A stretch of DNA of 23,200 nt. Origin: CAZART01 sp964487555 (GTDB lineage: Bacteria > Bacteroidota > Rhodothermia > Rhodothermales > VXPQ01). This document shows, piece after piece, positions 23,110 to 23,200 of this stretch (position 1 is the first letter of the stretch; each line of letters begins with the position of its first letter). The translations under genes were made by a program, and so were the position numbers. The stretch lies in assembly GCA_964487555.1 (NCBI GenBank), contig CAZART010000084.1, forward strand, positions 1 to 23,200, written 5' to 3'. Under the pieces are notes generated by a model that saw only the letters and a list, made by a program, of their open reading frames with translations, was not told where the DNA came from and did not search any database.

Positions 23110-23200
23110 GGGGATGTTTTGGCTTCGACGGGTGGCTGCGTACTGCGTACCGCGTGTCGAGCTTCTTGGCAAGCTCGTTAATCCTGCTGAGAACCCATAA
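23110..23200 (+). ncRNA. ssrA: transfer-messenger RNA (tmRNA), 5' part; 3' end outside window
   Basis: The sequence begins GGGGATGTTTTGGCTTCGAC and continues GGGTGGC. This is the conserved 5' acceptor and D-loop segment of tmRNA, the RNA that rescues stalled ribosomes by adding a degradation tag. Downstream, GAGCTTCTTGGCAAGCTC (23159-23176) forms a perfect stem, as expected for helix 2 or pseudoknot 1. The tag-coding region and 3' tRNA-like half lie beyond the edge. The mature 5' end is made by RNase P, so the promoter should lie further upstream. Confidence 0.88.

Overview
The window looks like chromosomal housekeeping DNA from a GC-rich member of the Bacteroidota/Rhodothermota group. This assignment is inferred, not proven. 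Four things support it. Most start codons are preceded by A-rich or unstructured sequence rather than a clear Shine-Dalgarno site. There is a 31-residue AURKAIP1/COX24-type ribosomal mini-protein of the kind typical of Bacteroidota. There is a Ser/Thr kinase fused to a TolB-like domain and a TPR domain, a type common in Rhodothermales. Envelope proteins carry Sec or lipoprotein signals. I see no transposase, integrase, phage gene, CRISPR array, tRNA or rRNA.

Layout, left to right. 1-694 (-): 5' part of a lipoprotein solute-binding protein of the iron(III)/aminoethylphosphonate ABC-importer type, running off the left edge. 956-1459 (+): small outer-membrane beta-barrel protein ending at a strong terminator. 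1545-3869 (-): PcrA/UvrD helicase. 3870-4232: a 363-base gap with hairpins and two adjacent 37-bp direct repeats. 4233-6158 (+): secreted M1-family zinc metallopeptidase. It is followed by a C-rich degenerate repeat linker and a NupC-type nucleoside transporter (6275-7597, +). 7808-10603 (+): membrane-anchored kinase/TolB-like/TPR protein, overlapped at its start by a small ORF.

10649-16078 is a run of six minus-strand genes. In transcription order they are inositol-monophosphatase family protein, FabI enoyl-ACP reductase, L,D-transpeptidase, SAM methyltransferase, a ClpP-class NfeD membrane protease and a short NfeD partner. FabI (membrane lipid), the transpeptidase (cell wall) and the NfeD pair (membrane quality control) give the run a cell-envelope flavour. 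16160-16993 (+) is an unrecognised lipoprotein, convergent with a periplasmic TPR protein (17003-17686, -). 17830-19518 (+) is a birA-coaX pair joining biotin attachment and coenzyme A synthesis. 19560-21056 (-) holds yaaA, a YtxH-family protein and the COX24-type mini-gene with its own terminator. 21253-22053 (+) is an alpha/beta hydrolase.

The right end is RNA-rich. A 453-base gap after the hydrolase holds four back-to-back hairpins ending in a textbook intrinsic terminator (22303-22424), best read as an undescribed small RNA or an attenuator leader. Next come a small lipoprotein gene (22507-22974) and the 5' end of tmRNA (from 23110), cut by the window edge. The structured RNA, the tandem repeats before the M1 peptidase and the overlap before the kinase are the observations most worth follow-up. 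Nothing here amounts to an obvious new defence or mobile system.
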